From NCBI RefSeq assembly GCF_025460765.1, contig NZ_JAMWEG010000010.1:62001-126000 (forward strand): a DNA stretch of 64,000 nucleotides. The letters run 5' to 3'. Position 1 is the first letter of the stretch, and each line of letters begins with the position of its first letter. The stretch comes from Micromonospora sp. MA102 (GTDB lineage: Bacteria > Actinomycetota > Actinomycetes > Mycobacteriales > Micromonosporaceae). The translations under genes were made by a program, and so were the position numbers. Below, piece after piece: positions 1 to 8,227 of this stretch. Below the pieces are notes generated by a model. The model saw only the letters and a list, made by a program, of their open reading frames with translations. It searched no databases and was not told the DNA's origin.

Positions 1-646
1 CGGCGCCGGCCAGGTCGAGGGCCCGGCGCATGCGCAGGATGCGGGCGAGGGTCTTCGGGCCGTACCCGAAGAGGAGCCGGCTGCGCCGGTGCAGGGCCCG
101 CGCGCCCAGGCCGACCTCGGCGGCGGTCGCGGCGACGGTGGCGCCGGCCGCCAGCCGGGCGGCGACCGCACGGCCGAGCGGGTCCGGGCCACCGGCGGCC
201 CGCAAGCGGGCCAGGGCGACCTCCTCCAGCAGGGCGGCGATCGACGGCCGGCGGAACGCCGAGGCGGCGGGGCTGCCACCGGCGCGGCCGGAGGTCACGC
301 CGGCGCCTCGCCCATCCTCCGCCGCGACGCGGTCGACCAGGTCGGCGGCGGCCCGTCCCCACAGGTCGGCGAGGGGCACGCGCCGGTCCCGCAGCTCGTC
401 GGCGGGCACCCCGAACACGGCGGGTCCGGTGCCCGGCGGCAGCCGCAGCCCGACCCACCGCTCCCCCGGAACGCTCCGCGACAGGTGCGCGGTGCGGTCC
501 GGCCCCGCGACGAGCAGCCCGGACCGGCTGGACCAGAGCAGGTCCAGGCACCCGTCCGGCAGCACCCGCACCGGCCCGTCGCCGCGCGAGACGCTCGCCC
601 ACCGCACGCCGCCGGGGATCCCCGGCGCCGGTCCCTCCCGGTACAT
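1..646 (-). CDS. AraC-family transcriptional regulator, truncated by the window edge
   Basis: The reading frame is open from an ATG at 646 to base 1, so the C-terminal end lies outside the window. The N-terminal ~95 residues resemble the DUF6597 sensor domain of short AraC regulators, with a VLPDGCLDLLW motif. The C-terminal part is an AraC helix-turn-helix, with ATAAEVGLGARALHRR followed by FGYGPKTLARILRMRR, the usual pattern before the second recognition helix. A GGTGGAGGG stretch lies directly before the ATG and sets the start. Ligand and targets are unknown. Known of the family: single-domain regulators of nearby metabolic or stress genes. Confident on family, not on role. Confidence 0.85.
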   Translation of the reverse strand, partial: MYREGPAPGIPGGVRWASVSRGDGPVRVLPDGCLDLLWSSRSGLLVAGPDRTAHLSRSVPGERWVGLRLPPGTGPAVFGVPADELRDRRVPLADLWGRAAADLVDRVAAEDGRGAGVTSGRAGGSPAASAFRRPSIAALLEEVALARLRAAGGPDPLGRAVAARLAAGATVAATAAEVGLGARALHRRSRLLFGYGPKTLARILRMRRALDLAGA

Positions 647-738
647 CCCTCCACCCTGCCCCGCCGTCGCGGGATCCCCGTTCGGGATCTGGGCGCGTTC
701 CCGTCCGGGGCGGACGGGAACGCGCCAGGACCGGGCGG

Positions 739-953
739 TCAGGGGCGGTGGTGCAGGGCCAGGCGGGGCAGGGTGAAGCGGAGGACGGTCGCCGCGAGGT
801 TGGCCGCGATCAGGACGGTCAGCTCCAGGGCGCGGGGCGGTGTGCCGGCGGTGGCGCCGGGGTCACGGCCGGTTCCGGGGCGGGCGCGGGGACCGGGTCG
901 GTCGCGGGCGACCCGGCCGCGGGAGCGGTCAGCAGGCTCTCTGTTCTGTCCAT
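739..953 (-). pseudogene. Decayed gene downstream of a two-component system
   Basis: An ATG at 953 opens a Pro/Ala-rich 44-residue frame (starts MDRTESLLTAPAAG) that stops at 819. A different frame reads on to a stop at 739 and ends ALELTVLIAANLAATVLRF, a hydrophobic helix followed by a short basic tail. That tail resembles the last membrane helix of GtrA-like or ArnT-like glycosyltransferases, which often follow OmpR/kinase pairs in actinomycetes. I infer an internally deleted, frameshifted relic. It could instead be one small gene with a sequencing error. Confidence 0.4.
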
Positions 954-998
954 GCCGGCAAGCCTTGGGCGACCCGCTGACCCGCCCCCGTGCGCGAC

Positions 999-2504
999 CT
1001 ATGCGTCGGCTGTGGATCCGGGCAGCCGCACCGTGAAGACGGTCGCGCCGGGCCGGCTCGCCACCGCGACCTCGCCGTGGTGGGCCTCCACCACGGCGGC
1101 CACGATGGCCAGGCCGAGGCCGGTGCTGCCGTGCGCCCGGGAGCGGGAGCTGTCGCCGCGGGCGAACCGCTCGAACACCTCGGGTTGCAGCTCTTCGGGG
1201 ATGCCGGGGCCGTCGTCGGTGACGCTCAGCTCGACGCCGCCGGCCACCGGCGCGAGTCGGGTGGTCACCGTGGTGCCGGGCGGGGTGTGCACGCGGGCGT
1301 TGGCGAGCAGGTTGGCCAGCACCTGGTGCAGCCGGTGGGCGTCACCGGTGACGCTCACCGGCTCGTCGGGCAGGTCGAGCTGCCAGCGGTGCTCCGGGCC
1401 GGCCGCGTGCGCGTCGCTGACCGCGTTGACCACCATGGCGGTGAGGTCGACCGGCTCGGCCGCGAGCGGGCGGCCGGAGTCGAGGCGGGCGAGCAGCAGC
1501 AGGTCGTCGACGAGGCTGGTCATCCGGGTGCTCTCCGACTCCACCCGGCGCAGGGCGTGCGCCACGTCCGGCGGCACCTCGTCCCGCCCCCGCCGGGCCA
1601 CCTCGGCGTAGCCGCGGATGGCGGCGAGGGGGGTGCGCAGCTCGTGGCTCGCGTCGGCGACGAACTGGCGTACCCGCGTCTCGCTGGCCTGCCGGGCGGC
1701 GAGCGCGGCGGCGACGTGGCCGAGCATCCGGTTGAGCGCGCCGCCGACCTGCCCGACCTCGGTGCGCGGGTCGGTGTCCGCCGCCGGCACCCGCACCGAC
1801 AGGGCGACCTCGCCCCGGTCCAGCGGCAGCTCGGTGACCCGGGTGGCGGTGGCGGCGACCCGGTTCAGCGGGCGCAGCGCGGCCCGGACGATCAGCGCGC
1901 CGAGCCCGCCCGCGATGACCAGCCCGGCGGTGACCAGCCCGGCCTGGGCGACCAGAACCCACATGACCGTGTCCTGGATCCCGGCGAGCGGGATGGCGAC
2001 GGCCCCCACCTCGCCGTTCGACGACCGATGCGCCACCGCGCGATAGTCACCCAGGTCACCGACCTCGACGGTGCGGGGCCGCCCGTCGAGCGGTAGCGCG
2101 GCGAGCGCGGCGATGTCGGCTGCCGGCACCGTCTGCGCCTCTCCGGACTCGGTCCGGGCCGTGGCGCCGGTGGCTCCGCAGGCGGTACGCAGGGCGATCG
2201 AGCCGGGCGGGAAGCCGCGCGGCGGCTCCAGTGTCGACAGGTCGCACGGGTCAATCCGACGCGGGTCACCGGGCGGACGCAGCCACGGCGGGCCGCCGCC
2301 GGCGCGCCCGTCGGCGATGGCGAGCTGGTTGTCCACCTGGCCGACCAGGAAGTGGCGCAGGGCGATCGTGGTCAGGCCGCCGATGCCGATGCTGACCAGG
2401 GCCAGCAGCGCCACCACGGAGAGGACCAGGCGCCGGCGCAGCGACCACCCGGCGAGCCACCGCCGCAGCCGCCCGCCCCGGTCACTCGGCGGGCTTGAGG
2501 ACAT
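999..2504 (-). CDS. Two-component sensor histidine kinase
   Basis: 501 residues. A first membrane helix (about 25-48), an extracytoplasmic segment (49-175) and a second helix (about 180-205) are followed by HAMP, a HisKA domain with the phosphoacceptor His287 in SHELRTPLAAIRGY, and an HATPase domain (N402, DDGPGIP 430-436, GSTGLGLAIV 459-468). This is a complete class I kinase. It overlaps the upstream response regulator by 23 bp, so the two are translationally coupled and form a pair. The signal is unknown. The sensor loop has two cysteines (87 and 109), which could matter for redox or disulfide sensing (inference). Confidence 0.95.
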   Translation of the reverse strand: MSSSPPSDRGGRLRRWLAGWSLRRRLVLSVVALLALVSIGIGGLTTIALRHFLVGQVDNQLAIADGRAGGGPPWLRPPGDPRRIDPCDLSTLEPPRGFPPGSIALRTACGATGATARTESGEAQTVPAADIAALAALPLDGRPRTVEVGDLGDYRAVAHRSSNGEVGAVAIPLAGIQDTVMWVLVAQAGLVTAGLVIAGGLGALIVRAALRPLNRVAATATRVTELPLDRGEVALSVRVPAADTDPRTEVGQVGGALNRMLGHVAAALAARQASETRVRQFVADASHELRTPLAAIRGYAEVARRGRDEVPPDVAHALRRVESESTRMTSLVDDLLLLARLDSGRPLAAEPVDLTAMVVNAVSDAHAAGPEHRWQLDLPDEPVSVTGDAHRLHQVLANLLANARVHTPPGTTVTTRLAPVAGGVELSVTDDGPGIPEELQPEVFERFARGDSSRSRAHGSTGLGLAIVAAVVEAHHGEVAVASRPGATVFTVRLPGSTADA

Positions 2505-3237
2505 AGCCCGCGCCGCGCAGGGTGTGGATCATGGGCTCGCGGCCCGCGTCGATCTTCTTGCGGAGGTACGAGATGTACAGCTCGACCACGTTGGCCTGGC
2601 CGCCGAAGTCGTAGTTCCAGACCCGGTCGAGGATCTGCGCCTTGCTCAGCACCCGGCGCGGGTTGCGCATGAGGTAGCGCAGCAGCTCGAACTCGGTGGC
2701 GGTGAGGTTGATGAGGTCGCCGCCGCGGCGTACCTCGTGGCTGTCCTCGTCGAGGCTGAGGTCGCCGACGGTGAGCACGGCCTCCTCGCGGGCGGCGACG
2801 GCGAACCCGGAGCGGCGCAGCAGGGCGCGCAGCCGGGCGATCACCTCTTCGAGGCTGAACGGCTTGGTGACGTAGTCGTCGCCGCCCACGGTCAGCCCGG
2901 CGATCCGCTCCTCGACCGCGTCCCGCGCGGTCAGGAAGAGCACCGGCACGGTGGGCGCCTGCTCGCGCAGCCGGCGCAGCACCTGGAAGCCGTCCAGGTC
3001 CGGGAGCATCACGTCGAGCACCACGGCGTCGGGCTTGACCTGGCGGGCGGCGCTGATCGCCGCCATCCCGCTGCCGGCGGTGGTCACCTGCCAGCCCTCG
3101 TAGCGCAGCGCCATCGAGAGCAGGTCGGTGAGCGTCGGCTCGTCGTCCACCACCAGCACCCGCACCGGTTCGCCGTCCGGTCGCCGCAGCTCGATGCGGC
3201 CCTGCGCGGCCTGCCCGTTCATGACCATGCTCCCCAT
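2482..3237 (-). CDS. OmpR-family response regulator
   Basis: 251 residues from the ATG at 3237. The receiver domain has the acidic pocket DDE (31-33), phosphoacceptor Asp75 in VLDVMLPD, Thr103 and Lys125, followed by a winged-helix DNA-binding domain (about 150-248, ending LRGAGYVLKP). A GGGGAG stretch sits 7 nt before an internal ATG (3222, MNGQAAQG), so translation may start there rather than at 3237. It is first in the operon and overlaps the kinase gene. It probably controls envelope or export functions, as many OmpR/kinase pairs of this type do (inference). Confidence 0.95.
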   Translation of the reverse strand: MGSMVMNGQAAQGRIELRRPDGEPVRVLVVDDEPTLTDLLSMALRYEGWQVTTAGSGMAAISAARQVKPDAVVLDVMLPDLDGFQVLRRLREQAPTVPVLFLTARDAVEERIAGLTVGGDDYVTKPFSLEEVIARLRALLRRSGFAVAAREEAVLTVGDLSLDEDSHEVRRGGDLINLTATEFELLRYLMRNPRRVLSKAQILDRVWNYDFGGQANVVELYISYLRKKIDAGREPMIHTLRGAGYVLKPAE

Positions 3238-3350
3238 CGTGGGCGCACCCGCTGTGCCGGGCCTGTCCCGATCCTGTGTACCAGCTGTGCGGGCCGGCCG
3301 TCGGGATTGACGCTCACCGGACGGCCCTTCCCCAGCACGCTACCCGGTGG

Positions 3351-3363
3351 TAACTTGCCGGCA
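3351..3363 (+). promoter_or_regulatory. Extended -10 box of a leaderless gene
   Basis: TAACTT at 3351-3356 is followed by 6 nt and then the ATG of the SDR gene. With the usual 6-7 nt between -10 and start site, the transcript would begin at the ATG. No Shine-Dalgarno sequence is present, which supports a leaderless message. TTCCCC lies 17 nt upstream as a poor -35. Confidence 0.55.
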
Positions 3364-4316
3364 TGTCCATCGACGGTCGTCCCGCCGGCCGGCTGGCCGG
3401 CAAGGTGGTGCTGGTGACCGGGGCGGCCCGGGGCATCGGCGAGCACACCGCCCGGCTCGCCGCCGCCCGGGGCGCGCGGCTGGCCCTGGTCGGCCTGGAA
3501 CCCGACCGCCTCGCCGCGCTCGCCACCGAGCTGGGTCCCGGCCACGTGTGGTTCCCCGCCGACGTCACCGACCAGGCCGAGCTGGCCGCCGCGGTCGACG
3601 GCACGGTCACGGAGCTGGGCGGCATCGACGCCGTGGTGGCGAACGCCGGGGTCGCCAACCGGGGCACCATCGCCGTCGGCGACGTCGAGGCGCTGGTCCG
3701 CACGGTCGAGGTGAACCTGATCGGGGTGATGCGCACCGCCGCGGCGACCGTGCCGGCGCTCACCGCCCGCCGCGGCTACCTGCTGATCGTCTCCTCCGCC
3801 GCCGCGTTCGCCGCGCTGCCCGGGATGGCCGCCTACTGCGCCTCCAAGGCCGGCGTCGAGCACTTCGGCACGGCCATCCGGCTGGAGCTGGCGCACCGCG
3901 GGGTGGCCGTTGGCACGGCGCACCCGTCCTGGGTGGACACCGACCTGGTCCGGGAGGCGCGGGCCGACCTGCCGGCGTTCGAGACGGCGCTGGCGAAGCT
4001 GCCCTGGCCGATGCGGCGCACCACCACCGTGCAGGAGTGCGCGGCGGCCTTCGTCCGGGCGATCGAGCGCCGCAGCCGCCGGGTCTACGTGCCGCGTGCC
4101 GTCGCCGGCGTGCAGGCGGTCCGGTCGCTACTGGTCAGCCCTCTCGCCGACAAGCTGGTCGGGCGGACCGCGAAGGAGACCGTCCCGCTCATCGAGGAGC
4201 AGTCCCGGGCGTTGGGGCGGGGCTTCGGCGCGAGCACCCCGGAGGTGGCGGCCAGCGCGGGGAGTGAGCCGATTTCGCGAGCCCCGCGGTCGCGAGCGGA
4301 GGGGACGCGGCGTTGA
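3363..4316 (+). CDS. Short-chain dehydrogenase/reductase
   Basis: 317 residues with a classical SDR core: cofactor motif TGAARGIG (19-26), NAG (94-96), catalytic Ser about 144-145 and YCASK (Tyr158, Lys162). The extra C-terminal ~70 residues and the VVSPLADKLVG-like segment fit the longer SDRs of actinomycetes often called SDR family oxidoreductase. It should catalyse NAD(P)-dependent oxidation or reduction of an alcohol or ketone; the substrate is unknown. The downstream hydrolase starts inside its stop codon, so the two are co-translated and may act on the same lipid-like substrate (inference). Confidence 0.92.
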   Translation: MSIDGRPAGRLAGKVVLVTGAARGIGEHTARLAAARGARLALVGLEPDRLAALATELGPGHVWFPADVTDQAELAAAVDGTVTELGGIDAVVANAGVANRGTIAVGDVEALVRTVEVNLIGVMRTAAATVPALTARRGYLLIVSSAAAFAALPGMAAYCASKAGVEHFGTAIRLELAHRGVAVGTAHPSWVDTDLVREARADLPAFETALAKLPWPMRRTTTVQECAAAFVRAIERRSRRVYVPRAVAGVQAVRSLLVSPLADKLVGRTAKETVPLIEEQSRALGRGFGASTPEVAASAGSEPISRAPRSRAEGTRR

Positions 4317-5110
4317 GCGCTCCCGTGGAGGTGGTCTTCGAGCGGCGCGGGGCCGGAGCGCCACTGGTGCTGCTGCACGGCATCGGCCACCACTGGGCTG
4401 CCTGGTCGCCGGTGCTGGACCGGCTCGCCGAGGCGCACGACGTGATCGCCGTCGACCTGCCCGGGTTCGGCCGCTCGCCGGTGCCCGCGGCCGGCCTGCC
4501 CGCCGACATGCCCGGCCTGGTGGCCGCGATCGCCGAGCTGTTCGCCGCGCTCGGGCTGGACCGCCCGCACGTGGCGGGCAACAGTCTCGGCGGCGCCATC
4601 GCCCTGGAGCTCGCCGCCGCCGGGGCGGTCTCCTCCGCCACGGCCCTCTCCCCCGCGGGCTTCTGCACCCCGCGTGAGCTGCGGTGGGCGCTCACCGTGC
4701 TCAGCCTGCACCGCAACGCGGCCCGGCTGCCGGAGCCGGTGCTGCGGTCGCTGTTCGCCAACCCGGCGCTGCGCACCCTCGCGCTGGGCATGATCCTGGC
4801 CCGGCCTAACCGGATGGCGCTGGCCGAGGCGCTCGCCGACGCGCGGGCGCTGCGCGAGGCGCGGGCGTTCCGCGCGGTGGCCCGCGCCGGCCGGGGCTAC
4901 GCCTTCGCCGGCACGCCGGCCGTTCCGGTGACGGTCGCCTGGGGCACCCGGGACCGGATCCTGCCCTACCGGCAGGCCGCGCTGGCGCGGACCCGGCTGC
5001 CGGCTGCCCGGCACCTGGAGCTGGCCGGCTGCGGGCACGTGCCGATGCACGACGACCCGGACCTGGTCGCCTCGGTCATCCTCGACACCACCGGCGCGCG
5101 GGCGGCCTGA
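4313..5110 (+). CDS. Alpha/beta hydrolase
   Basis: 265 residues. The start is a TTG at 4313 that overlaps the TGA of the SDR (TTGA), so expression is coupled. The fold is clear: oxyanion region LLHGIGHHWAAW, nucleophile Ser91 in GNSLGG, acid in WGTRDRILP and the final His in AGCGHVPMHDDP. It is a soluble serine hydrolase (esterase, lipase or epoxide-hydrolase type); the substrate cannot be read from the sequence. The cap region (about 120-195) is Arg/Ala-rich, as in small lipid esterases. Confidence 0.9.
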   Translation: MSAPVEVVFERRGAGAPLVLLHGIGHHWAAWSPVLDRLAEAHDVIAVDLPGFGRSPVPAAGLPADMPGLVAAIAELFAALGLDRPHVAGNSLGGAIALELAAAGAVSSATALSPAGFCTPRELRWALTVLSLHRNAARLPEPVLRSLFANPALRTLALGMILARPNRMALAEALADARALREARAFRAVARAGRGYAFAGTPAVPVTVAWGTRDRILPYRQAALARTRLPAARHLELAGCGHVPMHDDPDLVASVILDTTGARAA

Positions 5111-5116
5111 CCGGGC

Positions 5117-5341
5117 TCACTCGGTGGCGCCGAACGGGTCGGTGCGCACGTACCGCATCGTCCAGTCGCCTCCCCCGGCGTGGTGGTCGCGCTCGTAGAG
5201 GTGGTCGGCCTCGCCACCGGGCGGCCGGTCGGGGTGGCGCAGGATCCACCGCGGCGGCGGCGCCCCGTCCGGGTCGGCGGGCAGGTCCCGGACCAGGTCG
5301 TCGGCGGGCCCACCGACGAACCGCACGCGCACCAGAGCCAC
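5117..5341 (-). CDS. Small conserved hypothetical protein
   Basis: 74 residues from a GTG at 5341, preceded by GGAGG with 6 nt spacing; a longer form from the GTG at 5368 is possible but has no ribosome site. The protein is rich in charged and aromatic residues (VRVRFVGGPADDLVRDLP, then WILRHP and a C-terminal WTMRYVRTDPFG). No membrane segment, Cys pair or catalytic motif is visible. I do not recognise a named family. It converges on the hydrolase gene with a 6 bp gap. Confidence 0.6.
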   Translation of the reverse strand: MALVRVRFVGGPADDLVRDLPADPDGAPPPRWILRHPDRPPGGEADHLYERDHHAGGGDWTMRYVRTDPFGATE

Positions 5342-5428
5342 GGTCACCCTCCGTCTCGCCGTCGACACAGTCCCCTGCTCGCGAAGCTACCCCGCGCCGG
5401 GGCCGCCCGGTGGCCGGAATCCCCGGCG

Positions 5429-5454
5429 GTTTGCCCTGCTCCGGGGCCGGGTAG
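5429..5454 (+). promoter_or_regulatory. SigB/SigH-like stress promoter before the kinase gene
   Basis: GTTTG (5429-5433), a 15 nt spacer and GGGTAG (5449-5454) match the GNNTN-N14-16-GGGTAC/T pattern known for SigB-family promoters of actinobacteria. The kinase start is 38 nt downstream. Confidence 0.5.
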
Positions 5455-5492
5455 CGAAGCCGGAGGGGACCGACGAGTGCGAGGAGTGGTCG

Positions 5493-6437
5493 ATGAGGAC
5501 GCTGGGCGAGCGGTACGAGCTCGAACGGCGGATCGGCATCGGCGGGATGTCCGAGGTGTGGCGGGCGCACGACCTCGTGCTCGACCGGACGGTCGCGGTG
5601 AAGCTGATCTCGCCGGGGCTGGACGGGGAGTCCACCTCGGTGGACCGGATCCGGCGTGAGGCCCGCTCGGCGGCCCGGCTCGTGCACCCGAACGTGGCCA
5701 GCGTGCACGACTTCGGCACGGCCGCCCTGCCGGACGGCCGTGCGGTGCCCTACATCGTGATGGAGCTGGCCGAGGGTGAGACGCTCGCCGCCCACCTCCG
5801 CCGCGGCCGGCTCGACTGGCGGATCGCCGTGCGGGTCTGCGCCGAGGTGAGCGCCGCGCTGGCCGCCGCGCACACGCACGGCATCGTGCACCGGGACGTG
5901 AAGCCGGCGAACGTGATCCTCACCCCGGCCGGTGTGAAGGTGCTCGACTTCGGGATCGCCAGCCCGGCCGGCGCACCCGACCACACCCCGGACGGGATCG
6001 TGGTCGGCACGCCGGCGTACCTGGCGCCGGAGCAGCTCGACCGGCAGCCCGCCACCCCGGCCGCGGACATGTACGCCCTGGGCGTGCTCCTCTACTACTG
6101 CCTCACCGGCCGGCTGCCGTACACGGCGGACAGCACCACCCAGCTGCTGGGCTCGGGCCGGCGTCGGGCGCCGGAGCCGCTGCCCGACATCGACGGGTTG
6201 CCGGCCGAGGCGGCCGACCTGTGCCGCCGCTGCCTCGCCGAGGACCCGACCGCCCGGCCGACCAGCCTGATGGCGGCGCTGCTGCTCGCCGAGGTGGTGG
6301 ACGCCCGGGTCTACGTGCCGATGGTCGCCCCGGCGCCCCGCCAGCGCGGCGAGGTGTCGGCGTGGACCGACCAGGCGGCGGCCGAGGCGACCGAGGCGTT
6401 CGCCGTCGACGCGCAGCCGACCGGCCCGGCCCGCTGA
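5493..6437 (+). CDS. Serine/threonine protein kinase, soluble
   Basis: 314 residues. Full Hanks-type kinase domain: glycine loop GIGGMS (15-20), Lys37, catalytic HRDVKPAN (Asp135, Lys137), DFG (152-154) and activation-loop GTPAYLAPEQ. Unlike most actinobacterial kinases of this class it has no transmembrane helix or extracellular sensor; only a ~45-residue acidic C-terminal tail follows. It should therefore phosphorylate cytoplasmic targets. A good GAGGAG site lies before the ATG. The stress-type promoter upstream suggests induction under general stress (inference). Confidence 0.95.
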   Translation: MRTLGERYELERRIGIGGMSEVWRAHDLVLDRTVAVKLISPGLDGESTSVDRIRREARSAARLVHPNVASVHDFGTAALPDGRAVPYIVMELAEGETLAAHLRRGRLDWRIAVRVCAEVSAALAAAHTHGIVHRDVKPANVILTPAGVKVLDFGIASPAGAPDHTPDGIVVGTPAYLAPEQLDRQPATPAADMYALGVLLYYCLTGRLPYTADSTTQLLGSGRRRAPEPLPDIDGLPAEAADLCRRCLAEDPTARPTSLMAALLLAEVVDARVYVPMVAPAPRQRGEVSAWTDQAAAEATEAFAVDAQPTGPAR

Positions 6438-6458
6438 CGGCCTGCCTGCTCAGGCACG

Positions 6459-6483
6459 GTTTCGCCGGCCCGGGGCCGGGTAG
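6459..6483 (+). promoter_or_regulatory. SigB/SigH-like stress promoter before the OsmC-like gene
   Basis: GTTTC (6459-6463), 14 nt spacer, GGGTAG (6478-6483). The arrangement and even the spacer (ending GGGGCC) closely resemble the promoter at 5429-5454. Confidence 0.55.
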
Positions 6484-6512
6484 CCGGGCGGGTGAGTGAC
6501 GGGAGGAACGCG

Positions 6513-6941
6513 ATGCCGGATCCGAGTTCCTGGCTGGCCGAGACGGCCACGGCGACCGCCGCGGGCGGTCACGTACGCACCGACGACGGCGGTCTCTCCT
6601 CCGCCCTGGCGTCGCCGTTGGCGCCGCACTGCACCGGCCTGACGCCCGAGCAGCTCCTGGCGGCCGCGTTCGCCTCCTGCCTGCACCACGCGGCGGTGGA
6701 GGCGGCCGGTGAGATCACCGACGAGGCGCACACCGTCGAGGTGACCGCGGCGGCGAAGCTGGGGCGCGACGACGACGGCCGCTACCGGGCCGATGTGCAC
6801 GCCGAGATCTCCTCGGCCGGTCTCACCCGGGAGCAGCTGGCCGACCTGGTCGCGCACGCCGACCGGCTCTGGCCCTTCTCCAGCGGCGACAACAGCCGGC
6901 ACCGGCTGACCGTCACCCCGGCGGAGAACGGCCGGCACTGA
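6513..6941 (+). CDS. OsmC/Ohr-family protein without the second cysteine
   Basis: 142 residues from the ATG at 6513, which has GGGAGG 6 nt upstream; an in-frame GTG at 6492 is less likely. The OsmC fold is recognisable from the central helix LLAAAFASCLHHA, carrying the peroxidatic Cys, and the strand pattern around it. Ohr enzymes reduce organic hydroperoxides with two cysteines, the second in a CPYSN-type motif; here that position reads LWPFSSGD, so the resolving Cys is missing. It may work as a one-Cys peroxidase with an external thiol or have another role. The stress-type promoter upstream fits a peroxide or osmotic function. Confidence 0.85.
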   Translation: MPDPSSWLAETATATAAGGHVRTDDGGLSSALASPLAPHCTGLTPEQLLAAAFASCLHHAAVEAAGEITDEAHTVEVTAAAKLGRDDDGRYRADVHAEISSAGLTREQLADLVAHADRLWPFSSGDNSRHRLTVTPAENGRH

Positions 6942-6945
6942 TCGC

Positions 6946-7947
6946 TCACCAGCGGAAACCGGCGGTCACCGCGCGGTGGTCGCTGTCCGGGGTGTGCAGC
7001 ACCCCGGCCGCGGTGGGGGTGAGCCCCCGGTAGAGGACGTGGTCCGGGCGGGTCACCGGGAGGTCCGCCGGCCAGGTGAAGCCGAAGCCCTGCCCGGCCT
7101 CGGCCTGGGCGTCACCGAGCAGGCGGGTGAGGGGTCCGAAGACCCGGTCGGTGGTGGCGGTGTTCAGGTCGCCGAGCACCACCAGTCGCGGCGCGTCGTC
7201 GGCCCGGACGGTCGCGGCGAGCGCGGCGAGGGTCTCGTCGCGGGTGGCGGTGTGCCCGGCCCGGGCCGAGCCGAGATGCACCACGTAGACCGCCAGGTCG
7301 CCCTTCGGGGTGGCGACCACGGCCCGGAGCGCGCGGTCCCATCCGAGGCCGGTGTCCACGCCGTGCGCCTCGCGGATCGGCCAGCGGCTCCACAGCGCGA
7401 CCGTGGAGACCGCGGCCCGGTGCGGGTAGCGCCCGCCCAGAGCCCCGGCGACCCGTTCCCCGTCGTCGACCTCCTGGAGCCCGATGAGGTCCGGGGCGGC
7501 GTCGGCGAGGGCGTCGACCGTGGCGGCCGGGTCGGGGTTGCCGGAGCGCAGGTTCTGGCTGGCCACCCGCAGCGAGGCGGCGCCCGCGCCGGCTGCCGGC
7601 GGCAGCCAGGCGCCGCCGTAGAACGCCAGCCACACCACCGCGGGCAGCAGGACCACGAGCAGGGCCCGGCGGGACCGGCGCAGCAGCGCCGCGAGGGCGA
7701 GCAGGGGTACGCCGAGCCCGAGCAGCGGGGTCGCGCTGTCCACCAGGCTGCCCAGGCCGTGCACGTTGGGCACCGCCCGGTGGCCGACGATCAGCAGGGC
7801 GAGCAGGACGGCGCACAGGGCGACGACCAGCCCCCGCCGGCCCTGGCGGCCGGCGGGTTCGCCGGCGGCCCGCTCATCGACCATCTGCTCCGTCACCGTC
7901 CGCATCGTATCGAGCGGCGGGACCTCCGGTGGGGGCGATCCGGACAC
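6946..7947 (-). CDS. Membrane-anchored endonuclease/exonuclease/phosphatase-family protein
   Basis: 333 residues from a GTG at 7947 (the ATG at 7905 is also possible). Three hydrophobic helices (about 40-60, 68-88, 94-115) precede a complete EEP domain: SQNLR, LIGLQEVDDGE, VLGDLNTA and the C-terminal DSDHRAVTAGF, giving the metal-binding Glu, Asp/Asn pair and His. The catalytic part would face outside the membrane. EEP proteins hydrolyse phosphodiester bonds in nucleic acids or lipids; the substrate is unknown. It converges on the OsmC-like gene with a 4 bp gap. Confidence 0.88.
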   Translation of the reverse strand: MSGSPPPEVPPLDTMRTVTEQMVDERAAGEPAGRQGRRGLVVALCAVLLALLIVGHRAVPNVHGLGSLVDSATPLLGLGVPLLALAALLRRSRRALLVVLLPAVVWLAFYGGAWLPPAAGAGAASLRVASQNLRSGNPDPAATVDALADAAPDLIGLQEVDDGERVAGALGGRYPHRAAVSTVALWSRWPIREAHGVDTGLGWDRALRAVVATPKGDLAVYVVHLGSARAGHTATRDETLAALAATVRADDAPRLVVLGDLNTATTDRVFGPLTRLLGDAQAEAGQGFGFTWPADLPVTRPDHVLYRGLTPTAAGVLHTPDSDHRAVTAGFRW

Positions 7948-8227
7948 CCGCGGTCACCGGCGCCCTGGGCTTTCCGGCCCAGGCGCGTACGCCCAGGTGA
8001 GGGGCATATCCCTCCCCCGAACGGAGGAGGGCGGGCGGAACTGCGGAAAAGAGGATCATGCGCGTAGTCTGTCCGGTGGTTTCCGACATGAACGGAAAAT
8101 GCGAAAGACGCGGATGATCGAATTCGTGGTCCACCGAGCGTAATGTGCGGGCCGATCATGGCAAAGTGTGGCGCATGCCACCAATCACCCCGATGGCAAG
8201 CGCCGGGAAGCTTTCTAGCCTCGGCGG

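Noticed and set aside
7948..8227. Possible c-di-AMP (ydaO-type) riboswitch before the lysozyme-like gene, a usual target
   Set aside because: The conserved helices and the flanking consensus of that class are not found; the region shows only a few AT-richer stretches and no convincing promoter.
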